A DNA stretch of 64,000 nt from Prostheceraeus crozeri (GCA_907163375.1 CAJQUW010005698.1:85162-149161); one strand, 5' to 3'. Numbered from the stretch's first letter, positions 1 through 12,009 are shown. Numbers and translations are program-made. The notes: a model not told the origin generated them from the sequence alone.

Positions 1-8
1 TGTCGGAC

Positions 9-1525
9 TTGCAGAAGTCCACTGTGCTGTCTATCCAAATTGACGGATCCGACGATAAGTGGCAAAATGTGCACAAATTCATTACGTTAAGAAGCGTTTC
101 AGATGCTAACATCAAGAGTCATTTCTTAGGTGTTGTAGAACCTGAAGAGGATGGTGCTCAAGGATTGTTAGAGGCAATAAAGACAGGCTTTAGTGCGATC
201 AGTTGGAGTTTAGATGATGCGAGTCACAAACTCTTTTCCATCACAACAGATGGTGCTTCAGAGAATACCGGTCGTCACGAAGGTCTCTGGAAAGTCCTGC
301 AAGAGGATATAGGAAAGAGCTTAATTAGCTACTGGTGTTCCGGCCATCGAAGTGATCTGGCTATGCAAGACATGGAAAAAATTGTTCCCGAGTTTCGACG
401 GTTACGACAAGATTTATCAGGAATATCTGGGCATTTCCGCAGATCAGGAAAAAGAACTCAGGCTCTTCGTAACATAGCAGCTGATTTGGACAAAAAATTT
501 TATCAATTTCCTGCTCAGTTTGATGTTCGATTTGCTCAACATTATCTGCAGCTACTCACCGATGTGCTTCATAATTTGCCTGCCATAGTGAAGTATTTTG
601 AAAACTTCATTGCCAGTGCTGCTACTTCCAGTGCTGGTGGAAGGCCTTCTAAGGCCGAAGCACAGGGGTTTCTGTCCCTGTGGAACGATGATACACAAGT
701 TCATCTAACATGCTTTGTTTGTGACGTAGTTAGCATTTTTTCGGAACTTCAGAAAAAGTTTCAGAGTGACGATTTAGTGTTGACCCAGGTTGGGGAAGCT
801 CGGGCAGCTGCTTCATTGAAACTTTCCAAGTTAAACTCCTCCACACTGCTAGGTGGAAAAGAAGCTGATTTTTTAGATGAGAAAGGGTGCACTATGCAGA
901 ATGCTCCATGGTTAGAGGTAGATGAAGGCCGAAGGAGGATCCCAAATAAGTATGTTTCGTTCAGCCGAAGTTTACTCGCGGTGCGCTCAGAAATCCTGGA
1001 GGCCTCCATAAATTGTCTTGAAGACCGTCTAGAAAGCACAAAGTTAGAGCACCAAGTACGCGACTTGTTGCAAGCTGATTCTGCTGACAGTATCTACAAG
1101 GCCGCTTGTAGACTTAGGTTGTATTCGTCCTCTGCACAAGAGCTCATCTCTGTGTAACAGTTAGACCATGATTCCTACGTTGCAGAGGCAAGCCTTCTAC
1201 CAGTTAACTTATGGCAACTGGCAAAGTGCTCTAGTGATGTCCCAGCTTTCTGGCACAGATCTTGCTGAGCATCACACCTGACAGTATGAGGGTAGAGCGA
1301 GCTGTGTCCTGTTTAAACAACTTCAAGACAAGTGACAGGGCGTCTACAAGTTTGTCAACATTGAATGATCGAATGCAGATATGTATGAATGGTATAGGGA
1401 CTGCCCACTACGATCCCCGACCGGCCGTAGCGATATTTCTGAAGGCGAAAGAGTGCAGAAATAAGCTGCCAGACATTAAGACCTACCAAATCCAACCTTT
1501 TGTTTCAAAGTTTTTTAAGAAATAA
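9..1525 (+). pseudogene. hAT-superfamily transposase (KIAA1586-like), 5' partial and broken
   Basis: The long open frame 9-1157 (382 codons) has the RNase-H-fold layout of hAT-derived proteins: an early IQIDGSDD segment, then TTDGASENTG, then a CSGHRSDLAMQD histidine/cysteine segment around residues 110-120, followed by the alpha-helical insert. The frame ends at a TAA at 1155-1157, but the same frame carries on with hAT-like sequence to about 1258 and then shifts. A second frame (1262-1525) gives the C-terminal hAT dimerisation region (SMRVERAVSCLNNFKT, STLNDRMQICMNG). So one nonsense codon plus one frameshift break an otherwise well-preserved gene. The N-terminus, probably a BED-type zinc finger, would lie before base 1 and is not visible. 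An AATAAA occurs at about 1520. Family assignment is from motif recognition; the exact hAT subfamily is less sure. Confidence 0.8.
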
Positions 1526-1680
1526 ACGTTTCAGGACAACGCGACTTCATTTTTATTTACATGCATGTATGGGTATTACTAAAATTTCTGGGAAGTGCCC
1601 TTTTTTAAACGAAACGTACATTATTATAGGCATAAAGTGCCCTTTTTCGCCGGTGGCCCGTATCCCGAAATCCTTAAAAT

Positions 1681-2190
1681 ATGCCCTGGTATTACATCGC
1701 AGGGTTTGTTTCTAGACGAGTTGCTGAAAAAATGTCATGTTCACGTTGCGAGTATGCGCTTTTTTCCCATGATGATTCGACGCATAAATCTTCGGGTTTC
1801 CTTTTGTTACGAGATAACGGAGGTATTAAGAAACCGAGTAACGGTGCCTTCAATGTTGTTTTAGCCGCTGAAAAGGCTTTCAGATATATTGTACCATTTG
1901 ACACTTCAACTGAATCTGCTCCTGTTACAAAAAACATAGATCTGTAAATCGAAAAGATGGTTCTAAAGAAACTAAAGCCTCATTGTACTTTTCCTGAATT
2001 GAATGCTCACTACTTCGATCATGAACTGGCTTTCAGTGACGATCATCCATCAATGTTGGAGCGATTGATTATACAGACTAATCTGCGACTTCGACTCTTT
2101 TCTTTCGGACGAATTTATCGACGTCGGGTGATTCTCGGTGTTTCTTCTGGACAGAAACTCAATAAATTAGCTCTTTTTCGTGGAGAATAA
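1681..2190 (+). pseudogene. P-element/THAP9-like transposase, C-terminal remnant
   Basis: One frame, broken only by a TAA at 1945-1947, reads YIAGFVSRRVAEKMSC-x2-C, then FLLLRDNGGIKKPS, VLAAEKAFRYIV, and after the stop a helical tail ending RRVILGVSSGQKLNKLALFRG. The IAGxVxRRL plus CxxC plus 'xxGGLxxPS' arrangement is the C-terminal block of P-element/THAP9-type transposases. The DNA-binding THAP domain and the catalytic core are absent, so this is a fragment. It lies just downstream of the hAT remnant, same strand, but is a different family. AATAAA-like signals follow at about 2185 and 2236. Confidence 0.6.
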
Positions 2191-2199
2191 ACAAAGTAC

Positions 2200-3960
2200 C
2201 TCAAACGCAATGACATGTTCTGTTCTTTGCTTTTGAAATAAAGATTCTTATTTCAATTTGAAACTTTGACTGATTTTATAGTAATTTAATTATTTCTGGA
2301 ATAAGTTGTCGGGAATATGCCTATGTTAATGCTATCATTATCAAACTATCAAGGCCAGTAAAAATCGTTTCACTACAAATCGTTTAGCTGTTTTGAGTCT
2401 TCGAGAAAAAATGCTCAGTTTATTTTCAAAGTGTATGAAGTAGAACAACAAATAAAAGATGTTATAGAAAATTACCGATACGTAAGATTAAATAACTATT
2501 ACCACCGCTAGAAAATTTGTGACAAAATTCATGTTTCAAAATAAGAATTTGACATTATTCAAGTTTATTGTATGAAAATGAATACGGTAATTTGGCCTAA
2601 TTGTCGTAGACATTCTACATTCGATAGAGCTACTCGTAATTGAAGTGAAATTTGTGGTAGGCTACGTACATTTATCAAACATCTGACTGCCAACCAAGTA
2701 TTTGCTGACAGCTGCTCCACTGTTCCTTAATAATAAGGTTCTTTCAGTCGACGATTGCTCTTGCCCCCTTATTAGGGAAAACCGAGCTTCCACTGTGCGT
2801 CACTTTCTCAGTGCAGCGTCCGCTCTCTAGACTAACTAATAATAGACTATCAAACCTCTTTGATCATCTGTTGTCTGCATTGCTTCTGCATGATGAAATA
2901 AAGTCAGTTGCTTGAGGATGGCAGACGGCGTCTGTTGAAAGCGCTCGCAAAGAACCTTGGTGGTTTTCTTTTGCTTTGGGTTACATCGACCCTTGGGATG
3001 TCCTCCGAGACAACTATAATTGATCCTAACATTCAATTTTTCTCAATGCTTTGGTTTTCAGAGAATTTTTAAATGAAATTTCTGTCCCATCGTGTGACAA
3101 TCTTCTCGCTCGATTGATAAGAGAATCATGATAGTCTGTTGGTAAACACAAATTTGGAAATAATTCACTTGTTTATTTTACAAATGTGTACGGAAGTTAT
3201 CTTTGCATGCTACCCAAATGTGTAGGCCCTACTAGTATCTACGCTTATTAGATTAATACATTTCACTGCAACTAAAAAACATAGTTACGCATACACATTA
3301 TTATTATCGTAGGCTTGTAGGTTATGGTTCATAGGCTATGGTCATCGTCGCATAATGTTATGAATCTTCCTTTGAATAAAACAATGACACAAAGGAAATT
3401 AGAAAATATATATTTGGAATTTTTAGTTAGTTCACTATCGTCACATAGGCTAATAATATTCATAAATAGCCTACATACATGTATAACTTCATACTGTATC
3501 GCTTGCATGACATTGCCTGTACAGGCACATCTTGATCGCTATCCTATGAATTTATTTGTAAACATTATTTATGTAAGATACATTAAGAATATTCTCACCA
3601 CAAATAATCATCATAATTATGCAAAGTGTCATATTTAACACCATGGGGCTTTAATGGGTACAAAATCTCCGCGGCTTCTATTGTCAACAGCACTTCATAC
3701 AAGTATTAGACACATGACATTCAGGGGATGAAACCTAAACATCACATCAGAACAAAAGAAGACACACTCATTTACTTTAACTAACATGCAAATGAAATTA
3801 TGATTCCCAGGATTTTTCAACTAGTTCTTAAATGGACTTAGCTCAGGAGATCCAAACAAAAACTTAGATGAAACATTACCAAGGCATAATCAGCAAACAT
3901 CAGTATCTTAGTTACTACATATTTACTAGTCTGTCTCCTTCACTGGAAAAAGATGATTTG
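2200..3960. other. gene-less stretch
   Basis: AT-rich sequence with only short random open frames (longest 104 codons at 3324-3638, no recognisable motif or signal). I see no RNA gene or clear element ends. Confidence 0.6.
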
Positions 3961-4058
3961 TAGTGAGAAGGTAGCAAAAGCCGAAGATCGTTAACTTACA
4001 AATGAAGTCCGACCCGCTAATTATATTTTCTTCCCTCTCAACTTCAGGGTTATCAGCT
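3961..4058 (+). repeat. 98-bp direct repeat, copy 1 of 2
   Basis: A 98-bp segment that recurs at 4603-4700 with about ten differences. Both copies contain CCGAAGATC, AACTTACAAATGAAGTCC and the pyrimidine-rich block ending CTCAACTTCAGGGTTATC. The sequence between the copies shows no coding potential. Confidence 0.85.
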
Positions 4059-4602
4059 AATGGTTATAGGAATATATCTAATCAAAGATTTATCAGGAAA
4101 GGGGTCCATGAAGGTATTATTGATGATATGCTTATTGAAGATTGTAAGAATTCTTCTTCTTCGAGTGTTGTGGTTAAGGATAGAAAACATTCGTATAATT
4201 AAATAAGACCTAGAAAAACTTACCTGGTTTTTATGCTAAGATGTAAAAGACATTTTTGAACTTGACTTTCTAATTAGAACTTTTATATTTTGATTACTTT
4301 TTGGATTATGAATTTGAATTTTAAATTGCTACATACATGCATATATTATGGACATTTTTTTTGGTGGGAAAATGTGACATTTTGATTCATTGTAATTGTA
4401 GCCCATTGTGTTATTGTTGGTTAGAATGCAATTTCTATGTTGTGCTATCTTATTATTTGCCATTCAATACACGGACATGACATGAACTATATTCTGGTCA
4501 CTATAAAAGCGTTGTACTTCATAATAAATGCGCTCTCGTTTGGTTCATAAAATGTCGTTCTACATCGGATCGCAACAAGCAGATTGCAGATTGCTTGATT
4601 TA

Positions 4603-4700
4603 TAGTGAGTAGGTACCAGAAAGCCGAAGATCTTTAACTTACAAATGAAGTCCGACCCGTTAATTCTATTTTTTCTCTCTCAACTTCAGGGTTATCAGCT
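4603..4700 (+). repeat. 98-bp direct repeat, copy 2 of 2
   Basis: Second copy of the 98-bp repeat first seen at 3961-4058. The TTTTTTCTCTCTCAACTTCAG block resembles a splice acceptor, so each copy could be a decayed exon boundary, but no coding continuation is recognisable on either side. Confidence 0.85.
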
Positions 4701-4706
4701 GTCCAG

Positions 4707-5085
4707 ACCTCAAAACATTCACTTCGGTTCTGGTCCCCAAATCATGAGAAACAGTTGCGGCAAAGTGACGATAGTGAGACTGCTTTCGAAAACAATGTTA
4801 TTCATCAATTATGACAGATACAGGATTCGAAGAAACATTTGCTTGACGAAAAGCAAATCAATGACGTTCTTTTTCAACCAAGGCTTGGTTCTTTAGATTT
4901 TTCATGTTCCATAAGTCGGCACGATTCTTATGTTGCTATGCTTAATCAAGATTTTCTATGTCGACTGACGAAAGTCAACTTTTATGCATGCATATACAAT
5001 CATGTGCATTGAATTTCTATTCTAAAAAGTAAATATATTCACCTCAACATTCACTTGGGTTCTGGTCCTCAAATCATAGAAACTG
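4707..5085 (+). repeat. pair of short direct repeats (about 47 bp)
   Basis: The segment 4707-4752 (ACCTCAAAACATTCACTTCG then GTTCTGGTCCCCAAATCAT) recurs at 5041-5085 with small differences. Together with the 98-bp repeat just upstream it shows that 3.9-5.1 kb has been locally duplicated more than once. Confidence 0.7.
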
Positions 5086-5333
5086 CCCAGTAGTTTGGAA
5101 ACACCAATTCAACCTAATAATATCACAAATCCGCTACAGAGGGAAACGGGCGTAGGAATTTAGAATATCTGGAATTATTGAAATGTTCCGCACATGTGGC
5201 TACACTTGTCGCTTGCCACTTTTTATGGCTGCAATACTTCGCAGTTATGACATCTGATGTTTTCTAAGCATGCTGAAGCAAGACAGAAAGTTTGAAGAAT
5301 GGTACGATGAAGAGAATTGATCGATAGCATCAG

Positions 5334-6480
5334 ATGCTCATAAAGGCTGTGAAAAAGAGGCTGCAGATTAGACTCTGTGAGCAAACAACTGACAACTCTT
5401 GGGATTTTATCAGGAAGTGGAAAATTCAAAATTTGGATATATATGTCAATAAATGTAGAGGCCACATCGAATGCGACTGTTCTGGGACAAATGTCAATCT
5501 GCATTCATCCCAGCCCGGGCACATTATATGAATTGCGCTGATCACTGCATCAGACCCGTTGCTGCATCTGTTGTTGAGCTGCCGGTAATACGCGATTCAA
5601 TATCACTTGTCAATGATATAGGTGTATTATTCTCTGGAACAATAAAGTTTCGAAATATTTTCCACGATGTATAGCCTCATCAGAAAAACGACTGTCTAAC
5701 ACTTTCAGCCCTTCGTGCCCTACTCGCTGCACTGTTCGATACAAAGGAATGAAGACATAATAAATAATTGCGAAGGCATCCTCAAAAGCATGAACGAATT
5801 CTGTGTTACCAGCTGCTTCAACCGAACGGAGATCAATGCATCCGCCATTTTGAGACAGCTGCAGAAAGGTGACATGTACGTATCTATTGATATTTCAAAA
5901 TCAATTTTTCAAGTATTAGAAGAGATGGTTAAGGTTTCAAGTGCACTAGGAGTAAAGTTCGACGGAGTTTTTTTCAGAGGTGACAACAACTATAGAAAAA
6001 CTGGAATCCAAACGTGAGATGATTGGTAATGCGCAAAGAAGAATATGAAGAAAAAATAGATAATCTTTGTTTGAAACCCCTTACCCTTCGCAATCCAAAC
6101 AAAACTCCAAAGAAAACTTCCGGTGCGGCAAGTGACTTCAATGCCTCATCAGTCGACCAGCACTATCGCATGAAGTATTATGAGGCTTTTCATACAGCAA
6201 TGCAGCAGCTAAGAAAAAGATTCGACAAAGGAGCTACAGGCTTGTCATCCTTCTTAGTTGGTAGAATGATGACCTGCACGATGATGATAGTGAGGTGACG
6301 AGATTGAGAAAATTCCAGGGATGCGATCGGAGATGCGTTATCAAGAATAAATGAAAGTTTCGATTTGGGAAGTACTACATCAAACTTTCGAGAAAAGTCT
6401 ACAACTTCGCGTCAAATGTTTCGGAATTTCGAAACTCATTAACGAAGCGAACGAGTCACAAGGTGTTAAACAATTCAATT
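5334..6480 (+). pseudogene. ZMYM1-like hAT transposase, heavily decayed
   Basis: Pieces in several plus-strand frames follow the order seen in zinc-finger MYM-type protein 1-like (TTF/DUF4371, hAT) proteins. Around 5520-5672 is a degenerate 'vHCxAHxLNL'-type segment (NCADHCIRP, then LPVIRDSISLVNDIGVLFSG). Around 5680-5740 SEKRLSN and CPTRCTVRYKGMK correspond to the family's 'CPTRW' block, with Trp replaced. 5760-6000 and 6023-6298 give the helical insert (LRQLQKGDMYVSIDISKSIF) and the YYEAFHTAMQQLRKRFD segment that precedes the dimerisation region. At least three frameshifts and several stops separate these pieces, so no protein can be made. The 5' boundary is uncertain; 5334-5510 is included because it is open, not because I recognise it. 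Confidence 0.65.
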
Positions 6481-6531
6481 TCAGCAATCTTCTAAATTTT
6501 GAAATTCTTTAAAGAAATATGTCAACTCAAC

Positions 6532-6553
6532 CGAATCATGCCCGCATGATTCG
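6532..6553. repeat. perfect 10-bp-stem palindrome
   Basis: CGAATCATGC and its exact reverse complement are separated by CC. It lies between the ZMYM1-like and piggyBac remnants and might be part of an element end; no function is evident. Confidence 0.6.
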
Positions 6554-6943
6554 TCAGAACATCACTACCTTGCGGAGAATGTGGCGAGAACGAGGCGAAA
6601 CAATAACACCTCATCTGCGACAAGTGTGGCACCCTATATAATTTCAGCTGCACAAACCTTCGGAGTTGATTGGTCAAATAATTATTAGTTAATTGGTAAA
6701 CCAGTACAGACACAAGTACAAATGCAAGTAGTGTGTGAGCAATATTCATCCAAACGAGCTGCAGACCATTTCTATCGTTGCATGGAGAGGTCAATTGTGA
6801 TTTGCGTCATATGCTAACAATGTCACCAAAAGAATGTAGCCCGAAAAGAATGAAGCATTCTCGGGGCGCTGAGTAGTAATCCACGCTTGTGTCCGCTGAT
6901 GGATATAAATCAAATGTCTGATGCACGCGCTTTGTAATTTACA

Positions 6944-8390
6944 ATGGCGCGCAAAATGTACACAACGAAAGACGTAGCGCGAAAAAAAATGAATCGCGAA
7001 AGTGGATCTGATGTTTTTGATATTGAATTGACTGATGTTTTTCATGTGTTTGAGGATGAATCAACTGATACCAGTGATGTCAACGATAACGACAATCAAG
7101 TGACTGATTCCAATGACGAATCCAATGACTCCTCCGATGACAGCGAAGACTCTGATAACGATCACCCTCCGCCTTTACATCTACGAGTCAACATACCACA
7201 TCAGCTACGAAGCAAAAATGGGCGAATATGGAGTACAAATCCGGAAAGGCCGACACAAGCTCGTGCTTCAAATGTACTTCGGCAACAAAGTGGGCTCAGT
7301 AGTGCGAGCGTCAGATCAGTTTATACTATCTTTGATAGTTTCAAGTTATTTTTCACAAAATGATATGATACTTCTAATTGTTCGAGAGACAAACCGTAGA
7401 GGGCAATCTACAGCACGAAAATGGAATCAAACACATGAGAGAACCCATGGTTGGCATGAGACTGATTCGTCTGAATAGAGGCTATGATCGGTCTGAATTT
7501 TGGCAGGTATGTGGCGATCTTCAGGGTAATCTCTAGACGAACTATGGTCAGCGAAAGATGGTAGACCCGTATTCACGGCCACAATGTCTCTTACGCGTTT
7601 CAAAGAGTTGTTGAGGTACTGTCGATTCGACACTCAGGCAACAAGAGAGCAACGAATTTCACAAGACAAATTGGCGCCTATCCGTGACTTCTGGTAATGT
7701 TTTTGGCCAATCTACAACACCGTTTATAAGCCAGGCAGTGGCAATAACAGTTTGACGAGCAATTGATAGCGACACGAGGGCGGTGCAGTTTCCGGCAGTA
7801 CTTGCCCCTCGAAGCCCGGAAAATACGGCATAAAGGTATTCTGGGCTTGTGATAGCGAAACGTAATTTCCTCTGAAAGGTGAAGTCTATCTTGGTAGGCA
7901 ACCCAATGCACCAGTTGGGTCAAATGTAAAAGATCTTGTGAAACGATTAGTACAGCCCTGGATAAAGACAGGAAGAAATATAACAATGGATAATTATTTT
8001 ACATCGTCGATTGATTTAGCTTATGATTTGCTTGCCATGCGCACTACAATTGTTGGAACAATAAGAAAAAACCGTGCTGATATATCCCCGAGAGAGATGC
8101 AAAGCAATCGCAGCAGGCCATAGTAATTCATTTTTTTGGATTTGATCGTCAACTTACCCTCGTTAGTTATCGTCCAAAGAAAGGAAGGTCCGTCATATTG
8201 TTGTCTTCTACGCACCATGATGAGTCTATCGATGAAGACGACAAATATAAACCTGTTATTATCCAACATAACAACAAAACGAAAAAATATGCATACATTT
8301 TCGCATATGCATACAAAATCGCATGTCCCATTCGTTGGAAGGTGGTGATGCTGAGGTGGACAATGTAGAGAAGCTCTCCAGTTAATTTCC
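6944..8390 (+). pseudogene. piggyBac-family transposase pseudogene
   Basis: The open frame 6944-7363 has the acidic Ser/Asp/Asn-rich N-terminus usual for piggyBac transposases, followed by SKNGRIWSTNPERP, the conserved start of the folded domain, and an FDSFKLFFT segment. Further pieces follow in other frames: FTATMSLTRFKELLRYCRFD and QDKLAPIRDFW near 7570-7690, the first catalytic Asp region FDEQLIATRGRCSFRQY near 7755-7800, the second catalytic Asp region NITMDNYFTS near 7980, IVGTIRKNRADIP-like sequence to 8123, and SYRPKKGRSVILLSS-like sequence near 8165-8215. The block that normally holds the third Asp (GVDxxD) is not recognisable after the NNKTK segment at 8275. At least four frameshifts are needed to connect the parts. 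I could not identify terminal repeats or TTAA duplications. Confidence 0.8.
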
Positions 8391-8399
8391 TGTTCATAT

Positions 8400-9555
8400 A
8401 AAGAAAAACTCATGATAAAATGTCATAAATGAGAAATTCTCAAAATGTGAAATTAACTTGGAAGTTAATATTCAATGAATATCATTGCAGGTTTGATGAA
8501 ATTATATTAGATGTAGTTCGATCATGTACAACCAATGAATACTTGCCAATACTGCCTCGATGAATTGCGAGACATTGGAATAGAGAATTATCATTACACT
8601 TATTAACTACCTTTCTGATAATCAAACATCAGCACTCTCCTTCGGAGAGAGGAGGTGCTTTGATTTTGAAACGGAAAGAAAGATGTCGAACCGGCCATTC
8701 GATTCCCGCTGGGTCATGGAGCACTATCATAATGAGCGAAATTTGTGAAAGTTGACTGGATGGTAAGTACGATATTTCTTGCTTTATTTTATATATCCTC
8801 TATGTCGATCAGAGATCTTTTCACAGCGAGTAAGTTCCCACTCCCCATGTGTAAGGAAAGTGATTTACCACTCATTCTCATTCAGAGACCGTCAATCTAA
8901 TCCAACATTCTATTCTTTTCATCTGGGGGAAATTGTAGTTCGAAAAATAAATTTTTCAAATTGCAATGTAATACCAGTTGCAAAGAAGTTCCGAAATATT
9001 TAACTTGTCAAGTACATCGACAAGTGGTCCATAAATGTGGACATTGAAATTGGAAAGAATCCCTTCATTTCTACTGCTGTGCCGGCTCTGTTGTTACATT
9101 TGAAAACAAATATCCTTGACCACTGCTTATTAACCATTGGCTAAAGTCAATCTTTAGAAAGTTTTACAAAACAACTTCCCAAGATTCTTGATACACATTC
9201 ATGAGAAATCGGTAGTTCGAAAAATTAGTGAATTCAGGGAACCAAATAACACAAAATCTGACCTGTATCACAGCCGTTTAATAGATTTAGTAGCGCACCG
9301 ACATGATGGTTGACTGGATATGATAGAAGAGTCCAACAATAGACAGGTAGCGGCGAGAACAAGTTTCTTTTTTTAATAGCATTTCCAAAAGGGATTAAAT
9401 GTATTTGAATGATGGGACACTAAGGATGATGCACAATATCATGCATATTTACCATGTACCGTTGTCCCCCTTTAACAGCACAGTGTTCCCAAGGAGAAGA
9501 AACCGGGAGGAGAAAGGATCAACCTAACCTTCAGAGTTACCAAGAGAAGTAGTTA
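8400..9555. other. gene-less stretch
   Basis: No open frame longer than 74 codons and no recognised motif. The sequence is AT-rich and unremarkable up to the hAT target duplication at 9556. Confidence 0.55.
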
Positions 9556-9563
9556 ATTGAGGT

Positions 9564-11333
9564 CAGAGGCGTCGCTAAGGACACATCATTGGGGGGGGGG
9601 GGGTTTTTGCTAAATTTTACCTGATTTACAACTAAGAACCAAAATTTTCCTGATTATTGCACACACGCATACTCACACACACATTCCAACATGTTTCATG
9701 ATTATAACCTGCAGAAGAGGTAGCTAGTCATCTAATCGGCCGGAAATGACGCCTATAAATGAAAAATAATTTAATTGGTGGTTCATACGAATATTATTCA
9801 TATTGAGTAGTCTCGAAACTGCTAAGGAAATTTTTCGATGTGTTTGCATCGAGAAAGTTAACACGCTGTTAACAATAAACTATACTACGCACAGAGATGA
9901 CGGTGTGACCTTATTCATCACCCGTGCGCTTTTCCGCGTGCGCGTGTGACTGGACGCGTATGAGGAAGGTTTTCGATGAAATCCACCGTAGAGATGACGT
10001 CATCTCCTCAAGGACAACGCAATTATTTAAAATAATACATTATTATTTAGCCCAGAACTTGATATGAATCAAAACGGCCTAAATACACTACACAGCTAGG
10101 CAGAATGAGTTGCCAGGCGTTTCAAGCGTCAGGTGATTCAGTGCCCAATATTCACTGGCCAAAGCATTATAGGTAGGTAACTGGAATTACATTACAATTG
10201 CACTTTAGAATAATTTTAAATTTAGCAGAGCTAACTCCCCGCCTTATGCTACCAATTTTTAAGAAAATGTGAGGCGACTGTTCCTCCCACTAGAATTAGA
10301 TTCATCTTGCGCGGGCTTTTCGGTTTCCTATAAAAGGAAGAGCAAATATGTAACCTTAATATCGAAATGGTACAACACATAGAATTAGACCAACTTTGCT
10401 CCTTCCTCGAATGGATAATTCGTGTATTCGCCTTTTTTGGCTATTGGAAATGGCAAAACAATAAGCTGTCAGCCATAGGAACAAACAGGAGCCATTGAGA
10501 GATTGCGTGCGTGCTGTGATTATCAAACCTCCTCACACACCACCAAAAACACACAATCGATGCCTGGCTTCCATTTCCAATTATGCACCATAACAGTGAG
10601 CAATCCGAGGAGAGGAATGTGAAAAGCATCAAGTGTAACTAATTTTCGTACGCCTGCTTACTTTCTTTAATAACTGATCGGAAGGGCCAATAATATGGAG
10701 AAAACGTGTGGTGCAATGATACTGAATTCTTCGAATCTGAAGAATTTTTGGCAATCGAAGCATCTTTGCTGGAACGCACATTAATCCTTTTTTAAATCCT
10801 CACATTCATCTTTAAATCACTTCCTGTTCCTATCTCAGTAACAGGTATAAGGAATTCCTTTTTGTCTGCCTACATAATAGGTTCCTACAATGTCCGTCCA
10901 TCACATTCTTCTATCACATTCATTAATCACACTTCTAGCAAACCGAAGCAGATAAACAAAATATTTAATTCTGTGGTTCCTCCCTGCTCGCATATACACG
11001 TCATCCCGACAGGGTAAGAGGTCGTTTTCAGCAGTCGCGCTATGCTTTGACCGCTTTCGCTGTGACAAATCAATATCATCGACAGCAACTAACCATATCT
11101 ACTTTCTGGTGTCCTAGAAAGGGTAAGAAATTTCCCGACATTATGAATTGTTTTTTTGTTGGACAAGACGTGGTTTTTGTGGCTAAGAACAACGGCAGTG
11201 AATATTGGAGCTGAATCGCCGGCAAACCGGCGGTTTACCTGACATTTCTCATTTTACCTGAATCTTTTAATAATTTCATATTGGGGGGGGGTGTGTCACG
11301 GTCCCCCACACCCCCCCGGTCGCGACGCCTCTG
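9564..11333. mobile_element. non-autonomous hAT element, 1770 bp
   Basis: The left end starts CAGAGGCGTCGC and the right end finishes GCGACGCCTCTG, a perfect 12-bp inverted repeat. It is flanked by a perfect 8-bp direct repeat ATTGAGGT (9556-9563 and 11334-11341), as expected for hAT transposition. Subterminal G-runs (9592-9603, 11283-11291) and a C-run near the right end are additional imperfect inverted features. Inside there is no transposase, only short frames, so movement would need an enzyme supplied in trans. The piece 10636-10990 also occurs at 43314-43603. Confidence 0.85.
10636..10990 (+). repeat. dispersed repeat, copy inside hAT element
   Basis: Aligns by eye with 43314-43603. 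Both contain the series GCAATGAT, CTGAATTCTT, GAATCTGAA, GGCAATCGAAG, CCTATCTC, GGAAT(A/T)CCTTTTTG and ATTCTGTG. Differences and small indels are spread throughout, so the copies are old. No protein motif is recognised. Confidence 0.65.
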
Positions 11334-11341
11334 ATTGAGGT

Positions 11342-11680
11342 AGTGACATATTGACATGCGACTTGCATGTGCACCGACATGTTGCAACATCCGGATAATC
11401 TGACTGCGAAAAAATATGCATACATTGCCGAATTACAGTACTTCGTTCAACTTTCTGTTGAAACTACAAGTTTTATAGCAGACACCCGTTTGCAATGGTT
11501 GCAGTATTGATATTGATGATGCTGAACTTATCAATGTTTTGAATGGATGGTGGTGAATGTGACACAAAATAGAATCGATGTGTATGTACGCATGTTAGCG
11601 AATATTAACTATCGATGACTTTTCAGGGCGTCCAAAAATAACAATGCCACTAGCTTGGGTGATCATGCTGTGAAGTCTGT
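11342..11680. other. short gene-less stretch
   Basis: Nothing recognised between the hAT target duplication and the 187-bp-spaced repeats. Confidence 0.5.
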
Positions 11681-11683
11681 GGC

Positions 11684-12003
11684 GTTCAGTGCACGAAGGG
11701 GAATGGGGACAGAATTGATCATTCCATTGGGATCATGATCATTACTTTGTGGTGTTGATTGCGTTATTAGAGTGTATCTTGACCACTATGGCCATGCTTG
11801 AAATTAGTGGACGAGAAGGTTAAATTTCGTAATTTCTGTGAAATTAGCTCACCTTTGAGATCCTGCTGTGTCCGTAGAATGCATGCAAGATGGGGACTGA
11901 ATTGCGTAATCACTTTGGGATCATCGTCATTAGTTTATGGTGTTGGTTGCGATATTAGAGTATATATCTTGGCCGATATGGCTGTGCTTGAAATTGATGA
12001 TGG
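11684..12003 (+). repeat. two tandem diverged repeat units, 187 bp apart
   Basis: Unit 1 (about 11684-11815) and unit 2 (about 11871-12003) share TGGGGAC, GAATTG, TTGGGATCAT, TGGTGTTG, TATTAGAGT, TATGGC and TGTGCTTGAAATT-like segments in the same order, at a constant offset of 187 bases. They are clearly related but diverged. No coding sequence is recognised. Confidence 0.75.
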
Positions 12004-12009
12004 CTGATG

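Noticed and set aside
3324-3638. 104-codon open frame
   Set aside because: No motif, no signal, composition like the surrounding AT-rich DNA; probably chance.
3961-5085. CRISPR-like repeat/spacer array
   Set aside because: Only two copies per repeat, long and diverged, in a eukaryotic TE-rich context.
9592-9603. G-run as a quadruplex or regulatory element
   Set aside because: It is part of the ends of a hAT element and a single G-run does not make a G-quadruplex.
11283-11318. G-run and C-run as an independent feature
   Set aside because: They lie inside the right end of the hAT element and are explained by its inverted-repeat structure.
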